The notes below the pieces were generated by a model. The model saw only the letters and a list, made by a program, of their open reading frames with translations, was not told the origin of the DNA and made no database searches. From Branchiostoma floridae (lineage: Eukaryota > Chordata > Leptocardii > Amphioxiformes > Branchiostomatidae): a stretch of DNA of 64,000 nucleotides. The DNA lies in contig NC_049992.1 in the NCBI RefSeq assembly GCF_000003815.2, positions 14,361,847 to 14,425,846 of the forward strand. The letters run 5' to 3'. Positions 23,952 through 35,333 of the stretch are shown piece after piece (positions within the stretch are counted from its first letter, which is position 1; every line of letters begins with the position of its first letter). A program made the position numbers and the translations under genes.

Positions 23952-26900
23952 TACACACACACAAGAAGAAATGAACGATACTAAACTAAATCTTGTACTT
24001 GAATATGTGACAAAATGAAGGGAATTAGGAAAGTGGTTACGCATGAATGCTTTAGCTTTTCGTATGGTTCATAAATAGGGTGAGTTGTGTGATGATAATG
24101 AAGGTTAGCACATACATCTATAAGAAAAAGGGGTGAGTTGTGTGATGGTGATCATGAAGAAGATAAGTACATATATTTGACATTTTCAGCTATTATTATT
24201 CTACATGGATGACATAGTTATGATGAGAACGATGTAAAGCAATCAACAAGCGTCTATCTTCAATTGGCACACCGTAGTTTTCCATACTAACTATAATCAA
24301 TCCTGTAGAGACGTAATCGTAATTGTTATACTTTCCTGAAGCTTTTGTTTTATAGACAATGATGTACTCGATGAAAATTTGATAACAGACTAAAAATGAC
24401 CAGCCTATATAGAAAATTAGATCACATAGCAGCCGCAGTTACTACTGATCAAATTACATAATGAAGTCAATGTTTTCGTTTTTGCCAAATGATATATAGA
24501 TACCGTAGCTAAAATTGATTCGATGTTATCTAAAACAATCTGAATATTGAAAGGTAGCTTGAACTTGGATTTTACCTAAAAAAATCACCAGCTTGCTTAG
24601 CAAACAGATCAGAGTATAGATATACTTTTTGAACATATGTCTAAATTACATTGGCCCACTGCTGTCAATTAAATAGTCGTTATAGCCGGTCCCAGGAAAC
24701 GGCAGGCCCGCCTTTAAGGTGATTTTGCTATTGTTTTTTGCTATGGATAAACTACGGAGTGCCAGTCAAATGTATATTTTACTCACTGGCTTAACTCTAA
24801 AAGCGGGATGGGCTTTGGAAATACCGAAGGGACGCTGGAAAACAGACAACAAGGTAGACAAAGTTATCACAGCCAACGGTTAGTGGTGCGATACAAAGAT
24901 GCTCAGCAAGGATAGTAGGTAATTATTTTTGACGACATTGCAAAAATACGGTACCTTTTTACTGAAACACTCTGAAGTTTTAAATAGGCACCTAGGCTAA
25001 TATCTGTCTGGAACAAAGTGCAATATATTCAGCTCAACCATATATAGTACAGGAGCCAGGTCATGAAAAATTTGATTTCGTTGCACCCACTTTACAGAAA
25101 AGGTTTGACCTAATTTTCTGGTAGGGGGGTCTTTGGTCCATCACCTAGCACGATTTTTATGCTCAAATTGTGGTGTCACTTTTTTGCTAGCTAAGCATAA
25201 AGGTAGAACACGTATTCTGCACAGGTGAAAAAATTCAATTTTCCAAGGGGGAGGGGCAAAAAACTAAACATCAATATTTTTCCATCAAAATTGGTAGGCT
25301 GGTGCAACTTTTCATGGGAAATACATAAATGTTCATTTTTTCCCAAAATTTTACCTTTGTCCAAAAGTTATGTGTCTTAAAAGTTTGATTTTTAGACATT
25401 TTTTGTAACAAAAAACGAACAGTTTACTTTGCAAAATCAGACAATTAATTGTGCTACCTACGGGACCTTGCCTGATGAGTTAGACCTACCGTCCAAATCA
25501 TACCCTCCATATCAACCTTTAAATCATTAAAATCCGTCAATGCGATCCGGAGATATGAATGTGTGAATGTTGACACATCTGTCATATTCGATTGCCAATA
25601 TCGTCGCTAAGGCCGTTGCTAAGGCCGTTGCTAAGGAGGTTATGGATCATACTCCACAACAAAACTGCTATGCAGAACAAACCTTTCCGATGTATTTTGC
25701 TCTGGTTATCTCAGTAGAAGTGTAAGGAGAAATTTTGTTTTGTTTATTGTTAAATAGATGCAGGAATACTGTTTTTTAACGTCATTTCTTTCAGAATCAT
25801 TAGCAAAACTGTTGCTAAGGCCGTTGCTAAGGGGGCATTTAGTCATGTTTCAAGCAAAATACCGCAGTTGAGAGTCAAGATTTCTGGCACATTCTGCTCA
25901 TGTCATGTCGTAAACCATGCATAACTCAAAATACTTTAATTGTTTGATTGATTGGTTGGTTGGAAATATTAACTGGGGCTCTGCATGGGGGATATAAGGA
26001 TACTTGAAAAGAATTATGCTGATTTCACATATTTTTATTGTTCCGCCCTAATGTCACTATTAGTAAGTAGGTACCTTATCAAATCGCCGCATATATATCT
26101 ACTGCTATGTTGAGCACAATGAAAAAGGCTCTGCATGGGGGTTATCAGGACACCAGAAATGTGATTACACAGGACACATGGATGCAAATCTATGTCATAT
26201 ACAACGTATTGCAAAGTCTCTGACAAACTGTTAATGTATGTTAGAATGGAACAGTATATCATAGGATCTACAAAATACACCAACACACAAGGATTAGCAA
26301 ATACTTTTGAAACACATATTCACAAAAAGAAATTCTTTTTTTACTAATTGTGATACAATATGCAGGATCGGTCAGATAAACAGATTCTGGTCAGGCCTAA
26401 AACTTGGCATATTAGTTTAAAAATTAAACTAAACCGGCTCCTGCAGTTCAAGTGAAGACGTTAGGGGACCCAAACATACACCTCTTACTCTCTGCCATCT
26501 TTCTCAGTTANNNNNNNNNNNNNNNNNNNNNNNNNNNNNNNNNNNNNNNNNNNNNNNNNNNNNNNNNNNNNNNNNNNNNNNNNNNNNNNNNNNNNNNNNN
26601 NNNNNNNNNNGTATTTCACTGTGTACATTGTTACTTTGGCACATTTACCTAAAATCATGACGATCCATCTACATGTTGTCGACTTATTCTCGTCCAAAGT
26701 GTGAAAGGAAATCGGCGACTGCAGTCCCAAACAATCCGCTAAGGGGTCCAAACTTAAAGCACTTACTCTGTCGCAAGGGCTATCTGCCACTCAAAAATCA
26801 CAACCACAGCATGTCCAGAACTCGAGATATAAAAAAAATTGAGGTTCTGCTGCAGTACCTTAGCAAGCCGCTAGGGGGCCATTATCAAACTTGACCTTCG

Positions 26901-26968
26901 TTTTTCCGACCCCTAGCTACCTACCAAATATCATCAGAATCCATCCAAGGCTTCTCGCATTATGCTAT

Positions 26969-27010
<42 letters not shown>

Positions 27011-30000
27011 TTACAAGCCTCAAACATAACCTTAGCCATTCTTGGAAAGGTAAAAATAAAACTCTCCCATTACACAGGGCTCGAAATATCACCTGCACGT
27101 GCAGGTAAAATGAAAGCTGGCCGACTCAGCCTGCGCACTTTTCCTGATGTCTAGGTGCGCCTCACTGGTCCATGTACTGGCTTTACATATACACGTACAT
27201 GACGCTAAGGGCAGACCTCAAGGAAAGAGGTCTTGGACCATTGCGGTCTGAAAGAAAACTGTGGGAGCTCAGGAAGCTAGCAATGAATAGGATACAGTGG
27301 AAAAAGATGAAGGAAGATTGAGTGCTGATGCAGAGTGTCCAGACCACTGCATCAGCAGAACACAGTGGACTACTATTACACTGCAAACAAAATTACACCA
27401 GAAAACGCTTTTACAAATTATAAAAAACAATTTGCACATGTACATGTGCCTAAGATAGTGTCCGATGCTTGTATAAAAGGAACTTTCCTGGAAAAATGGT
27501 TTTATGCGCTTTAGTTGCTTTAGCTTTAATGATTTGCCAGTTAATTTGCCAGTTTGCAAAAGTTTACGTCTTTTGCATTGAAACATGACCATAGCTGAGG
27601 TCTGCACTTAATACTTGCATACACTGTATTAAATAGCACCAGGTAGTGCCACATGCCTTCCTGCTCAGACCCCCCCCCCCCCATACCAGTGGCCATACAT
27701 TCTGTGCTTTCATGCGGTCTATGTGCTGTTGAACGCCTAACAAAGTTATAATCTGGTTGTGTCCCACTCTCTGACCTAAAACAACAGCCTCCCATCAGCT
27801 CCCTGCATCTCCTGGACCATTTGTACAGCATCAGTTTTCTGGCCAAACATAGTCTCCCCGATGTTAGTGTGATTATTATAATATTATGTCTTCATCTTGT
27901 CTGACATCCGTTGGCTGCCTTTGACAGTCGAGACTGCCCTGATCCCTCAATGACAACTTTGTGACTGTGCGAACAAGCCGGGGCCACGAGCTATACTCCA
28001 GTCGCAGCTTGTGATTTGACTTGTGTATGGCTGACAGAGTTGGAAAATCATGTGGCAAACACCAAAAGCTCTCCAGACTATTGTATATCTTCATCAGTTT
28101 CAAACAGACATTGGCACATGACTTGACACCTTCCCTTTTTTGTCTTGCACGCTCTTTGTTGTTTCACTGACGTACAATCTACCATCTTAGGTGAGTCTTC
28201 AGTGATGCTATCTTGCAGTTGCAAATGACATTGCCTGCCTGTGGGTCTGAGAAGCCAAACTTTCCAAGCGCAGAACTGAAATGCAACAATGATAACACTC
28301 TGCATTTGCCCCATCTCGGAAATCCTTTTCTTGCCTCCATAAAAAATAGGGGTATTTTTTTTAAATTTACGTGTCTGTGTTTGTGTTTCCTGATATTTAT
28401 GGTCAGCATAACTTAAGAACCTCTGGATGGATTGTAATGATGTTTCGTATGTAAATAGGTGTTGAGAAGACAAAGGTTAAGATCGATTATGGGTCCCCTG
28501 GTGTGTGAACCTGGTAGTACAGCATGCTTAGGTCTTTTGTATCTGTAATGTCCTGGACACTTCTATGATCATGATATTTTAGTGGCAGATATTTCTTGAA
28601 ACAAGAAAGATGCTGTGCAGGTTAAAGCCCCTAGCAGCTTGCTCTAGGAGCTGGAATATAATTTTTAAAACATTGATAAGGATACTAGTATTAGTTTTAA
28701 TTAAACAAAGTAATACGCAGTCGGTCCACAATGACAGGTCACGATAGTGAGGATATGATTTGTATAAGTATTGAGGAAAATCTGTAATTCTAGTGTTTTA
28801 CATAAGAGGACTTTTATGCACATTCAGTATAATTCATGACAGTGAAACATTAAGAATTTGCGACTTAACATTAACAGATACTAATGATGCAAATAAGATT
28901 CTAGTTTGCATAATGTCAAAATACCATAATTTCTTTGTAGTAAACGTTTGGGATAACAAAATTGTTCCATGTGTTTAAGTTAGAGTTAAATGACTTGTGT
29001 AAAATGTGCAAGTCAGTTGCTCCAGACCCTTGCGATTTACATCATTTAGTCCTGTCTATTGTAAGCTCCTCGCAAATCATCCCCTAGGTGCGAAGAGAGT
29101 AGTGGGTCCACCCAATACCTGTCCTGATGGCAGTTGTTTAAAAAATGCACAAAACTCTTCACATCATACTTGCCATACGTCCCCCTGTGTGATTACTGCA
29201 GCCACGTGCCAGCTCCTTCCACGCTTTTTAAATAAGTCTGTCATCTGCTCTCTAGACTTTAATGGAAGGAATTAATATTTCATGTGTTCGAGTGTTCCTC
29301 TGTGTTTTGTACCTAAGAAAGACTACTGTCTATCTCAGCACATCCTTCAGAGACAATCTCAATCATTCTCATAGCAATGGTTGTTTGTGAGTCAGTTCTT
29401 ACAGTTGACGTTGCTTACCACCGTTCCTATAAACCCTTGGGCCACACACTGGTGCATACATGTATTAAGCGGGGGCCAGTCTACTGTTTGTGTTATTGTT
29501 ATTGTTATTGTTATTGGGTGGGCCGACTACTCACTCTTTGCAGCCAGGGGCTGAATTGCGAGGAGCTTACAATAGGCGGGGCTAAATCGCAAGGGTCTGG
29601 AGCGAGCTGCCACTCAATACGACTGTCGCAAGTGTCTGGAGAGCTCTGTTCCCATGTAACTTGTAATTTGAATACCATGCAGATCCGTGTGCAAACAGTT
29701 TTTTTGCAGATCCCATATACTGTTTCATTCTAACATAGATGTCGGAGATCATATTTGGCAATTTGTTGTATTTAACACAGTTTTGTATCCATGGTATCAC
29801 ATTTCTGGTGTCCTGATAACCCCCATGCAGAGCCTTTTTCATTGTGCTCAACATAGCAGTAGATATATGCGGTGATTTGATAAGGTACCTTAGTGACATT
29901 AGGGAGGAACAATAAAAATATGTCAAATCAGCATAATTCTTTTCAAGTATCCTTATATCCCCCATGCAGAGCCCCAGTTAATATTTCCAACCAACCAATC

Positions 30001-33000
30001 AATCAAACAATTAAAGTATTTTGTGTTATGCATGGTTTACGACATGACATGAGCAGAATGTGCCAGAAATCTTGACTCTCAACTGCGGTATTTTGCTTGA
30101 AACATGACTAAATGCCCCCTTAGCAACGGCCTTAGCAACAGTTTTGCTAATGATTCTGAAAGAAATGACGTTAAAAAACAGTATTCCTGCATCTATTTAA
30201 CAATAAACAAAACAAAATTTCTCCTTACACTTCTACTGAGATAACCAGAGCAAAATACATCGGAAAAGTTTGTTCTGCATAGCAGTTTTGTTGTGGAGTA
30301 TGATCCATAACCTCCTTAGCAACGGCCTTAGCAACGGCCTTAGCGACGATATTAGCAATCGAATATGACAGATGTGTCAACATTCACACATTCATATCTC
30401 CGGATCGCATCGACGGATTTTAATGATTTAAAGGTTGATATGGAGGGTATGATTTGGACGGTAGGTCTAACTCATCAGTCAAGGCCCCGTAGGTAGCACA
30501 ATTAATTGTCTGATTTTGCAAAGTAAACAGTTCGTTTTTTGTTACAAAAAATGTCTAAAAATCGAACTTTTAAGACACATAACTTTTGGACAAAGGTAAA
30601 ATTTTGGGAAAAAATGAACATTTATGTATTTCCCATGAAAAGTTGTACCAGCCTACCAATTTTGATGGAAAAATATTGATGTTTAGTTTTTTGCCCCTCC
30701 CCCTTGGAAAATTGAATTTTTTCACCTGTGCAGAATACGTGTTCTACCTTTATGCTTAGCTAGCAAAAAAGTGATACCACAATTTGGGTATAAAAATCAT
30801 ACTAGGTGATGGACCAAAGACCCCTCTACCGGAAAATTAGGTCAAACCTTTTCTGTAAAGTGGGTGCAACGAAATCACATTTCTAGGCCTCTCTCAGGAA
30901 TTGGCTCCTGTACTAATACATATCTATCTATCTATGTACTATTTATCTATCTAGCTATGTATACTTGCATATGTAAAGATGTCGATTTTCATTATTACCC
31001 GAAATATATTTCAACTTTAANNNNNNNNNNNNNNNNNNNNNNNNNNNNNNNNNNNNNNNNNNNNNNNNNNNNNNNNNNNNNNNNNNNNNNNNNNNNNNNN
31101 NNNNNNNNNNNNNNNNNNNNNNNNNNNNNNNNNNNNNNNNNNNNNNNNNNNNNNNNNNNNNNNNNNNNNNNNNNNNNNNNNNNNNNNNNNNNNNNNNNNN
31201 NNNNNNNNNNNNNNNNNNNNNNNNNNNNNNNNNNNNNNNNNNNNNNNNNNNNNNNNNNNNNNNNNNNNNNNNNNNNNNNNNNNNNNNNNNNNNNNNNNNN
31301 NNNNNNNNNNNNNNNNNNNNNNNNNNNNNNNNNNNNNNNNNNNNNNNNNNNNNNNNNNNNNNNNNNNNNNNNNNNNNNNNNNNNNNNNNNNNNNNNNNNN
31401 NNNNNNNNNNNNNNNNNNNNNNNNNNNNNNNNNNNNNNNNNNNNNNNNNNNNNNNNNNNNNNNNNNNNNNNNNNNNNNNNNNNNNNNNNNNNNNNNNNNN
31501 NNNNNNNNNNNNNNNNNNNNNNNNNNNNNNNNNNNNNNNNNNNNNNNNNNNNNNNNNNNNNNNNNNNNNNNNNNNNNNNNNNNNNNNNNNNNNNNNNNNN
31601 NNNNNNNNNNNNNNNNNNNNNNNNNNNNNNNNNNNNNNNNNNNNNNNNNNNNNNNNNNNNNNNNNNNNNNNNNNNNNNNNNNNNNNNNNNNNNNNNNNNN
31701 NNNNNNNNNNNNNNNNNNNNNNNNNNNNNNNNNNNNNNNNNNNNNNNNNNNNNNNNNNNNNNNNNNNNNNNNTGAACAATAACTCCTCTGCCGGCTAAAC
31801 TCCTTCCCATTTGCCACAGCAAGATCTGCTTGGAGATTACAAAATGCCGTGTGTCCATATGATAACAATGAGTTTATCGACCCTCCGCCCCCCCCACACC
31901 TGAACGCATTCTATAGCAATGTCAGAATTTACTTCATTAACACACTGCAAATAAACTTTCGTTATTAAACGTTTTAATCAATATATTTGTAACCGCTATT
32001 TAGATAAAGTATGAATTAGCACATAAAACACTGTAAACGTACCTTAGCAATCCACTATCGAACAGAAGGTCCACCTTGTTCTTGCGCTCTTCATCGTTAA
32101 TCTGTGGTAGACTCTCTAACATTTCACCTGTGTATAAAGAACCATATAGTTTGCAAAAGATACCGTGAAACAAGAAATGGGATACTTATGTTTTTTGGGG
32201 CCAATGTAGACATACAATATATGTACATGTGTATACTAAAGTAACGCCAAAAGGCGGTTACTCGAGCAACTTGATATGATTTTGGAAACGGTCAGATGTT
32301 TCAGATAACATCCGTTCTCTTTCGGCAGTGACACTAAAGAGATCTCGTTGGAGAGCAGGTTTTTATCACCTGAATGTGTAACCTTCATCGACGGTATGTG
32401 TAAGAAAAATCGATACTCATTGCGATATCATACAGAAAAATGAATTGTACCACGTCCTCACAAATATAGTTACAAATCACTCTGGTGTAATTTCAAGTTT
32501 GAAGCAGTGAGTATATCAATGAAATTAAGAAATGCCATACTTAGGTTTATCTTCATGAAGTCTTTGGGATTTTCTGGAACGAAGAATCCGAACTTGAGCA
32601 TCAACTCCGTGTTCTCCTCAAACCCGTAAGATATGAAAACTTGGTCGTATTTTCTGTAGGGCTCCAAAACGCGCACCTCGTAACAGCTGGTGTTCACGTT
32701 ATAGCCGAACCTTGCCTGGAAATGTGGACAAAACAATGGAGAAACACATGAACAGTAGTAACGTTATGTGGTACACATGTAGAGGCTTATAATATAAGAG
32801 GCGTAGCTTATTTGTGAAGTTGCTCGGTGCTGCGAAAAAATGTTTCCACTAGAAATCAGAGTTTATTTGACAAAATGTCAACAGCAGTATATTATACAAG
32901 ATATAAGTTGCAACGTGTATAGTCATGAAATCTAAGTAGTCAGGGAAGTTGGAAAAAAATTACCAAACAAAGCAGCTTTTTGTTCTTTGACATCTTCTTG

Positions 33001-35333
33001 AGCTTGGAATCAACGTTGGCATTCTATGACATTTATGTATTGTGTTTGCCATTTACTAAAAAATCTACGGCATGTATTACATTTTCCCGCTGCTTTGTTT
33101 ACATTTACGCTATGTTTGAATACTTTTTTGGGGGGGGGGGGGGCGTGGAGATCATCCACATAATCAAATCAACATTTTCCTACCTTTGCAGAAGGAGAAT
33201 GATTAATCAGGTCTAGCATCGGCACCAGTGTTGAAGTTTGCGGCTCCTTGTTGGACAGGTACGGACTCCTACAATCCTCCTGGTACAGCGTCCTCGTCTT
33301 CAGAACGGACCACGCCCACCGGAACGCATCGAACGTGAACGTGGAGTCCAACTCGGGCAGACAAGACGTCACGAACGGCTCAAGGTCATTGAAGGCGTGG
33401 AGCAACTCTTTCTTAAGGTCTCTCGCCTTTTCTTGTAGAGAAGGGCTTAAGGCATTGAGCTCTGATTCCGTGAAATATACGGGAGTGGTAAAACTGTTCG
33501 GTAGTGACCTGATGTAAGGATACCAGAACGAGTCTTTCCCTTTGTTCTTCTCCAAAAGGAGGAACAATGAGAGTACCTGTGCACAGGTGAAGCGACTGGT
33601 ACCAGACCACCTGCAGAGCATAGAAAACAGTCTTAGAAATGTCTCAGAAATACATTCATTCAACGAAGGAGAGCCGAGGATATAAAGGATCATAAGTACT
33701 CAAACGTGTGGATGTTATGAATAGATTCACTTCTGAAGTGAATCATCATGTTTGGTCTTTGAAGTTTTGAAAGATGATGTTTGGGGATATTCGGCCGCAG
33801 CATACAGCAGTTTTCTTGTATCATACTGTGTCCCAGCCACGAAAAAAAAAGATCAATGGGTTATCACATTTCTAATGTAAAACGATTTCAACACATTAAT
33901 GAACTGATTCTGTTGGGAAAATACATCCTCTGTAAGTTTACGTATGGAAAGATTCCTATGGATATAGTCAAACTGTTTAAATCTGGATGTTTATCAAGAA
34001 ATATATGAAGATGAATTGCAAATGATTGTATATTCCGTACTCTTAAGGAAGTTTACAATGTTACCTGGTACTAGTGTACCGGTATTTTTTATTTCATTTA
34101 AAAAACACGAAGTTTTGAATAAGGGAGACTCACTTTTTCAGCTCAGTGCCCAGTTTGGAGGACAGAACAGTTCGGCACGATATCAGAATGTTCCTGGGTA
34201 CAGCAATGATGACTTCTCCCGCCTCAACACGAGGAAAGTACATGTGAGTGCATACATACAATACAAACAGATTACTGCTTCAAGCAGTTTTGGTAAATTG
34301 AGAAACGATGTTGCTCAGGAAGGGTGGCAAGAGCCCTGTCACATCCGTCGTACCACCGCAACCCGAATCTATCACGGTGTCGTACAAAATTTAGCTGCTT
34401 TGATGTAGAAAATTCTGACTGAGATCTTTGTTGGCGATTGCATTTTGGTTCTGTCACAGTCTGAATAAAAATTCTACGACAACGAAATCATACGGCGTTG
34501 AAAATGACCGCGCTATTAAGGTAATAAAGGGACATATGGTAATATTGTTAAGGGTATACGCAATGGACTATACTGTATTGTTTTAGAGATGGCTAACGTG
34601 AAAAGAAGGAAGATTTACCAGTAACTACGCGGACGATACAAGAAATCTCACCTTTATGTTTCTGGCAGCCATCGTTCCTCTTCCCGTACCTGTAATGTGT
34701 ATGGATGGATTGTATAGAAAATGTGATGCTGTACAGTTTTCTACACACAATATACATTATGATGTATTTATATCGAAAAGCCAGAACGGCTTCTTTGTTT
34801 TCGGAATTTCTGAAATCAGCACCTCTTCCTACAGTACACCTTTGATGTAAAATCACACATTTAATGTAAAATCAAAGGAATAACACATTTATCATATCAG
34901 ATGTGCGATATATCAGGACTAGTAAAATAAAACCAAACTTATAGACAACATACCTGAAAAAATGGCAGGTTTAAGGGGACATCCCTTAAAATTGTTGGCT
35001 TTCATGAATTGTTGTAGGTTGATCAATTCTCTGTCTTTACCCTGGCTCACTGGATGTACACAATTGCAATCGAGATTGAACTTGACACCTTTTTTTATCA
35101 TGCTGGTAGGATATACAGAGTGTCACCATCACCGTGAAAATTTGTCAAGTGATATAGCTAAGCGTAAAATGTAAATAATTATTGATTTGTCTTTAAACGT
35201 TATTAAAACATTATTCTAATGTAGAGAGCGAAGTTACAAGGGAAAAGCTGGGCATCCCACCTGGCCGTTTGTCCCGCTCGCGAGTTCTCCTTTTCCTCTT
35301 CCTCCAGGTTCGGCCTCGCTTCTTTGTCGCCAT
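22464..35333 (-). CDS. SETD4: SET domain-containing protein 4 (lysine methyltransferase)
   Basis: Ten exons, minus strand: 35333-35261, 35049-34954, 34689-34652, 34222-34134, 33610-33184, 32715-32541, 32127-32043, 24834-24787, 23578-23485, 22592-22464. All junctions are GT-AG and in phase; joined they give 417 residues (human SETD4, 440). Features in order: basic N-terminus (MATKKRGRTW...), SET start GTGRGTMAA (57-65), AGEVIIAVPRN (70-80), the long inserted helical region, the SET core LINHSP (233-238), the catalytic-tyrosine motif VFISYGF (267-273) and GFF.PENP. The last three exons encode the Rubisco-LSMT-type substrate-binding domain (LKSYETTIEEDEVLL, then EEKRMLLHAL). SETD4 is reported as a lysine methyltransferase of cytosol and nucleus. 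The AG|C join of 32043 to 24834 is in frame, but a phase-neutral exon could be missing, perhaps in the N run at 31021-31772. The C-terminal exons were assigned by domain pattern, strand and phase. Confidence 0.88.
22702..22876. mobile_element. Short MITE with pogo/Tc1-like ends
   Basis: Inverted ends gtagaagccagttaattgcac (left) and gtgcaattaagcggcttctac (right) bound a ~175-bp non-coding element. The right terminus followed by TA (...ctactg|ta) fits the CAGT-start, TA-target pattern of pogo/Tigger-like transposons. The left tip is worn. It lies in the last SETD4 intron. Confidence 0.6.
23110..23275. repeat. 3' tail of an interspersed repeat
   Basis: The phrase catgaaaatccatactcagcttctcgagttatatgcttttgac and the following A/G-rich tail resemble the segment at 26920-26990 (catcagaatccatccaaggcttctcg...), which suggests copies of one interspersed family. 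It lies in the last SETD4 intron. Confidence 0.4.
23853..23962. repeat. (CA)n microsatellite
   Basis: About 110 bp of CA repeats with a short CG-rich interruption, in the SETD4 intron between exons 8 and 9. The open frames across it are artefacts. Confidence 0.95.
26511..26610. other. Assembly gap (100 N)
   Basis: Exactly 100 N, a placeholder length, so the true size is unknown. It lies in the centre of the long-inverted-repeat element. Confidence 0.99.
26640..27006. repeat. Interspersed repeat copy ending in (CA)n
   Basis: The sequence from tcatgacgatccatctaca through the gcagtaccttagcaagccgctaggggg block to catcagaatccatccaagg ends in a pure CA run (26972-27005). Its 3' part matches the style of the copy at 23110-23275. 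No coding frame is recognised. Confidence 0.45.
29019..29603. mobile_element. Inner inverted-repeat element inside the long-arm element
   Basis: gctccagacccttgcgattta...gtaagctcctcgcaa (29019-29075) is repeated inverted at 29556-29603. This gives ~50-bp arms bounding about 585 bp, with a ttgtta microsatellite between them. A partial third match (cgcaagtgtctggagagctc) lies at 29628-29647. Probably a small non-autonomous transposon nested in the larger one. Confidence 0.5.
31021..31772. other. Assembly gap (752 N)
   Basis: The length is not a round placeholder, so it was probably estimated by scaffolding. It lies in the SETD4 intron between exons 7 and 8, next to the right end of the inverted-repeat element. 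An additional SETD4 exon could be hidden here. Confidence 0.99.

Larger units (their letters stand above)
25045..30915. mobile_element. 5.9-kb element with ~1.2-kb terminal inverted repeats
   Basis: The left arm (25045 to about 26280) and right arm (about 29700 to 30915) are inverted copies. The outer tips read tagtacaggagcca and tggctcctgtacta, and matching landmarks run through the arms in order: the ttgcacccactttacag block, the gttgctaaggc repeats, ctgcatgggggatataagga, and the ggttatcaggacacc block. Arm identity looks above 90%. If the tip is gtacagg, TA flanks both ends. The ~3.4-kb centre contains an assembly gap, a CA tract and a second inverted pair, and no transposase was recognised. 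In the right arm a 127-residue minus-strand frame (29582-29965) starts MGDIRILEKNYADLTYF; the left-arm copy of it is shorter. Superfamily unassigned. It lies inside the large SETD4 intron. Confidence 0.8.

Noticed and set aside
27541-28473. Transposase gene in the centre of the long-arm element (minus-strand frames)
   Set aside because: Several overlapping frames of 67-131 residues, but no catalytic or DNA-binding motif of any transposase family could be recognised.
30864-31868. Four open frames of 274-303 residues
   Set aside because: Almost entirely N; the apparent openness is an artefact of the assembly gap.
31773-31870. SETD4 exon reading DLAVANGKEFSRQR on the minus strand
   Set aside because: Faint resemblance to the expected segment, but no AG acceptor gives the required phase (the usable ones lead to a stop), so it was left out.
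34016-34408. 130-residue plus-strand open frame
   Set aside because: Antisense to SETD4 exon 4 (34222-34134), which has conserved residues and correct phase.
34800-34830. Alternative SETD4 exon starting GRGAD near 34829 on the minus strand
   Set aside because: The exon at 34689-34652 encodes GTGRGTMAA with correct phases on both sides, a far better match to the SET start.
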